Origin: Triparma columacea
Taxonomy: Eukaryota; Sar; Bolidophyceae; Parmales; Triparmaceae
Reading direction: 5' to 3'
Assembly (NCBI GenBank): GCA_030267965.1
Contig: BRYA01000088.1
Coordinates: 2,297-18,935, forward strand
DNA length: 16,639 nucleotides
Shown here: positions 15,983 to 16,639 of the stretch, one piece after another
Layout of the letters: every line of letters starts with the position of its first letter
Numbering within the stretch: position 1 is the first letter of the stretch
Program-made: the position numbers and the translations under genes
The notes under the pieces: generated by a model
The model's database searches: none
Told to the model about the DNA's origin: nothing
Seen by the model: only the letters and a program-made list of their open reading frames with translations

Positions 15983-16623
15983 TCATACGAGTCCATTATT
16001 ACTAGTGTGTTGATGTTGCTGCGCCAGTCCTCCACCCATATTCATCTGCGTCTGTGTCGGTTGCTGATTTTGCTGTACCTGCTGCTGTTGTTGTTGTTGT
16101 ACGAGTCCTCCACTGCTAGTATGTTGTTGTTGTCCCGTCATCCCCCCCCCCACCTGGTTCATCTGCTGTTGTTGTTGCACCTGCTGTTGTTGCACCTGCT
16201 GTTGTTGCACTTGTTGTTGTTGTAGTATTTCAAATTCCTTTTCAGTTTTCTCCCTTCCTTTTTTCTCCACATGTGCTCTCCTTTTCATCTCCCAGTCGCT
16301 CTCTAACTCCATGACCCTTTTAGCTTGTTCAGTCTCAGCGTTCTTTACACGCTTATCGTAATCCGCCATATCCCTCTCGTGTTTCTCGACGACCTTTTTA
16401 TGTTGAGCTTCCCTTTCTACCTTGGATTTATGTAGGTTGTCCATTCTCGTCGTGTACGCTTTCAAAGCTCTCTGCATGGACCTGTTGTGCTCCTGCTCGA
16501 GCTGGTCGAGGAACTCGTCGTCGCTGTCTTCTTCGTCATCGTCGATGTCTCCGACGGACAAGTGGAGACCGCCGGCTGCGCTGTTCACTGTTACGATTGG
16601 GGGAGGACCGTTACCCACGGCAT
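15983..16623 (-). CDS. Coiled-coil polyglutamine protein, 3' exon (partial)
   Basis: This appears to be the last exon of a gene that continues off the right edge. The frame is open to the window end and no ATG opens it. CCCCCCCCCACCATAG directly upstream of 16623 looks like a 3' splice site, entering in frame with one base from the previous exon. The 212 visible residues start AVGNGPPPIVTVNS. An acidic patch follows (DIDDDEEDSDDE), then a long charged helix (FLDQLEQEHNR to KEFEIL, about 85 residues), very probably a coiled coil. The end is Gln-rich, with three QQQQV units and two diverged copies of a QQxHTSxxGLV phrase, one of them at the C-terminus (HQHTSNNGLV). I do not recognise the protein. 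It ends 118 bases upstream of the ceramidase start codon, on the same strand. Confidence 0.65.
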
Positions 16624-16639
16624 CTATGGTGGGGGGGGG
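16624..16639 (-). other. 3' end of an intron (poly-C tract and ATAG acceptor)
   Basis: The minus strand at the window edge reads nine C then ACCATAG, followed by the open exon. The shape matches other acceptors in the window (C-run followed by CAG or TAG), so I read it as intron sequence of the polyglutamine gene. Confidence 0.55.

Noticed and set aside
1..16639. CRISPR arrays, insertion sequences, viral or toxin genes
   Set aside because: No spaced direct repeats, transposase, integrase, capsid or polymerase motifs were seen. The window is ordinary eukaryotic nuclear sequence.

Overview
This is a nuclear genome window from a eukaryote. All multi-exon genes have GT-AG introns, mostly starting GTGAG, and the proteins are U2AF large subunit, CCCH zinc finger, alkaline-ceramidase and Gln/His-rich types. 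No bacterial or viral gene is visible. The compact GC-rich coding style, the run-rich short introns, and one protein with a KGKWT...EEE...CDPMRITKK segment that I associate with diatoms and other stramenopiles suggest an ochrophyte (diatom or bolidophyte-like alga). That placement is inference from memory, not from a search.

Layout, left to right; every gene I accept is read from the minus strand. 1-190 is C-rich minisatellite-like sequence. 191-1057 is an open exon of unknown function, and its strand is debatable. 1741-2793 is a hypothetical protein with a hydrophobic N-terminus, a coiled coil and a second membrane segment. 2794-3886 has no gene and holds a very AT-rich island (about 19% GC over 2941-3240). 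3887-6072 is a five-exon gene (424 aa) with the KGKWT-type domain. 6580-7268 is a small lysine-rich three-exon gene (173 aa) with a tandem exon-plus-intron duplication. 7606-9780 is a U2AF large subunit (675 aa) with an added N-terminal SAP domain and a stop-free intron inside RRM2. 10296-12721 is a two-exon CCCH zinc-finger protein (726 aa). 13332-13745 is a small acidic or helical unknown (137 aa). 14013-15864 is a five-exon alkaline ceramidase/CREST membrane hydrolase (446 aa) with a complete metal-site signature. 15983-16623 is the last exon of a coiled-coil, polyglutamine protein that runs off the right edge.

The genes do not form an obvious pathway. Two encode RNA-binding proteins (U2AF and CCCH). 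Several proteins carry Gln/His or Pro-rich disordered tracts. Many introns end in long cytosine runs rather than uridine runs, which makes the unusual U2AF in the same window worth attention. Exon structures were derived by hand from frame continuity and GT-AG sites. The U2AF, ceramidase, CCCH and 424-aa models all close exactly in frame.
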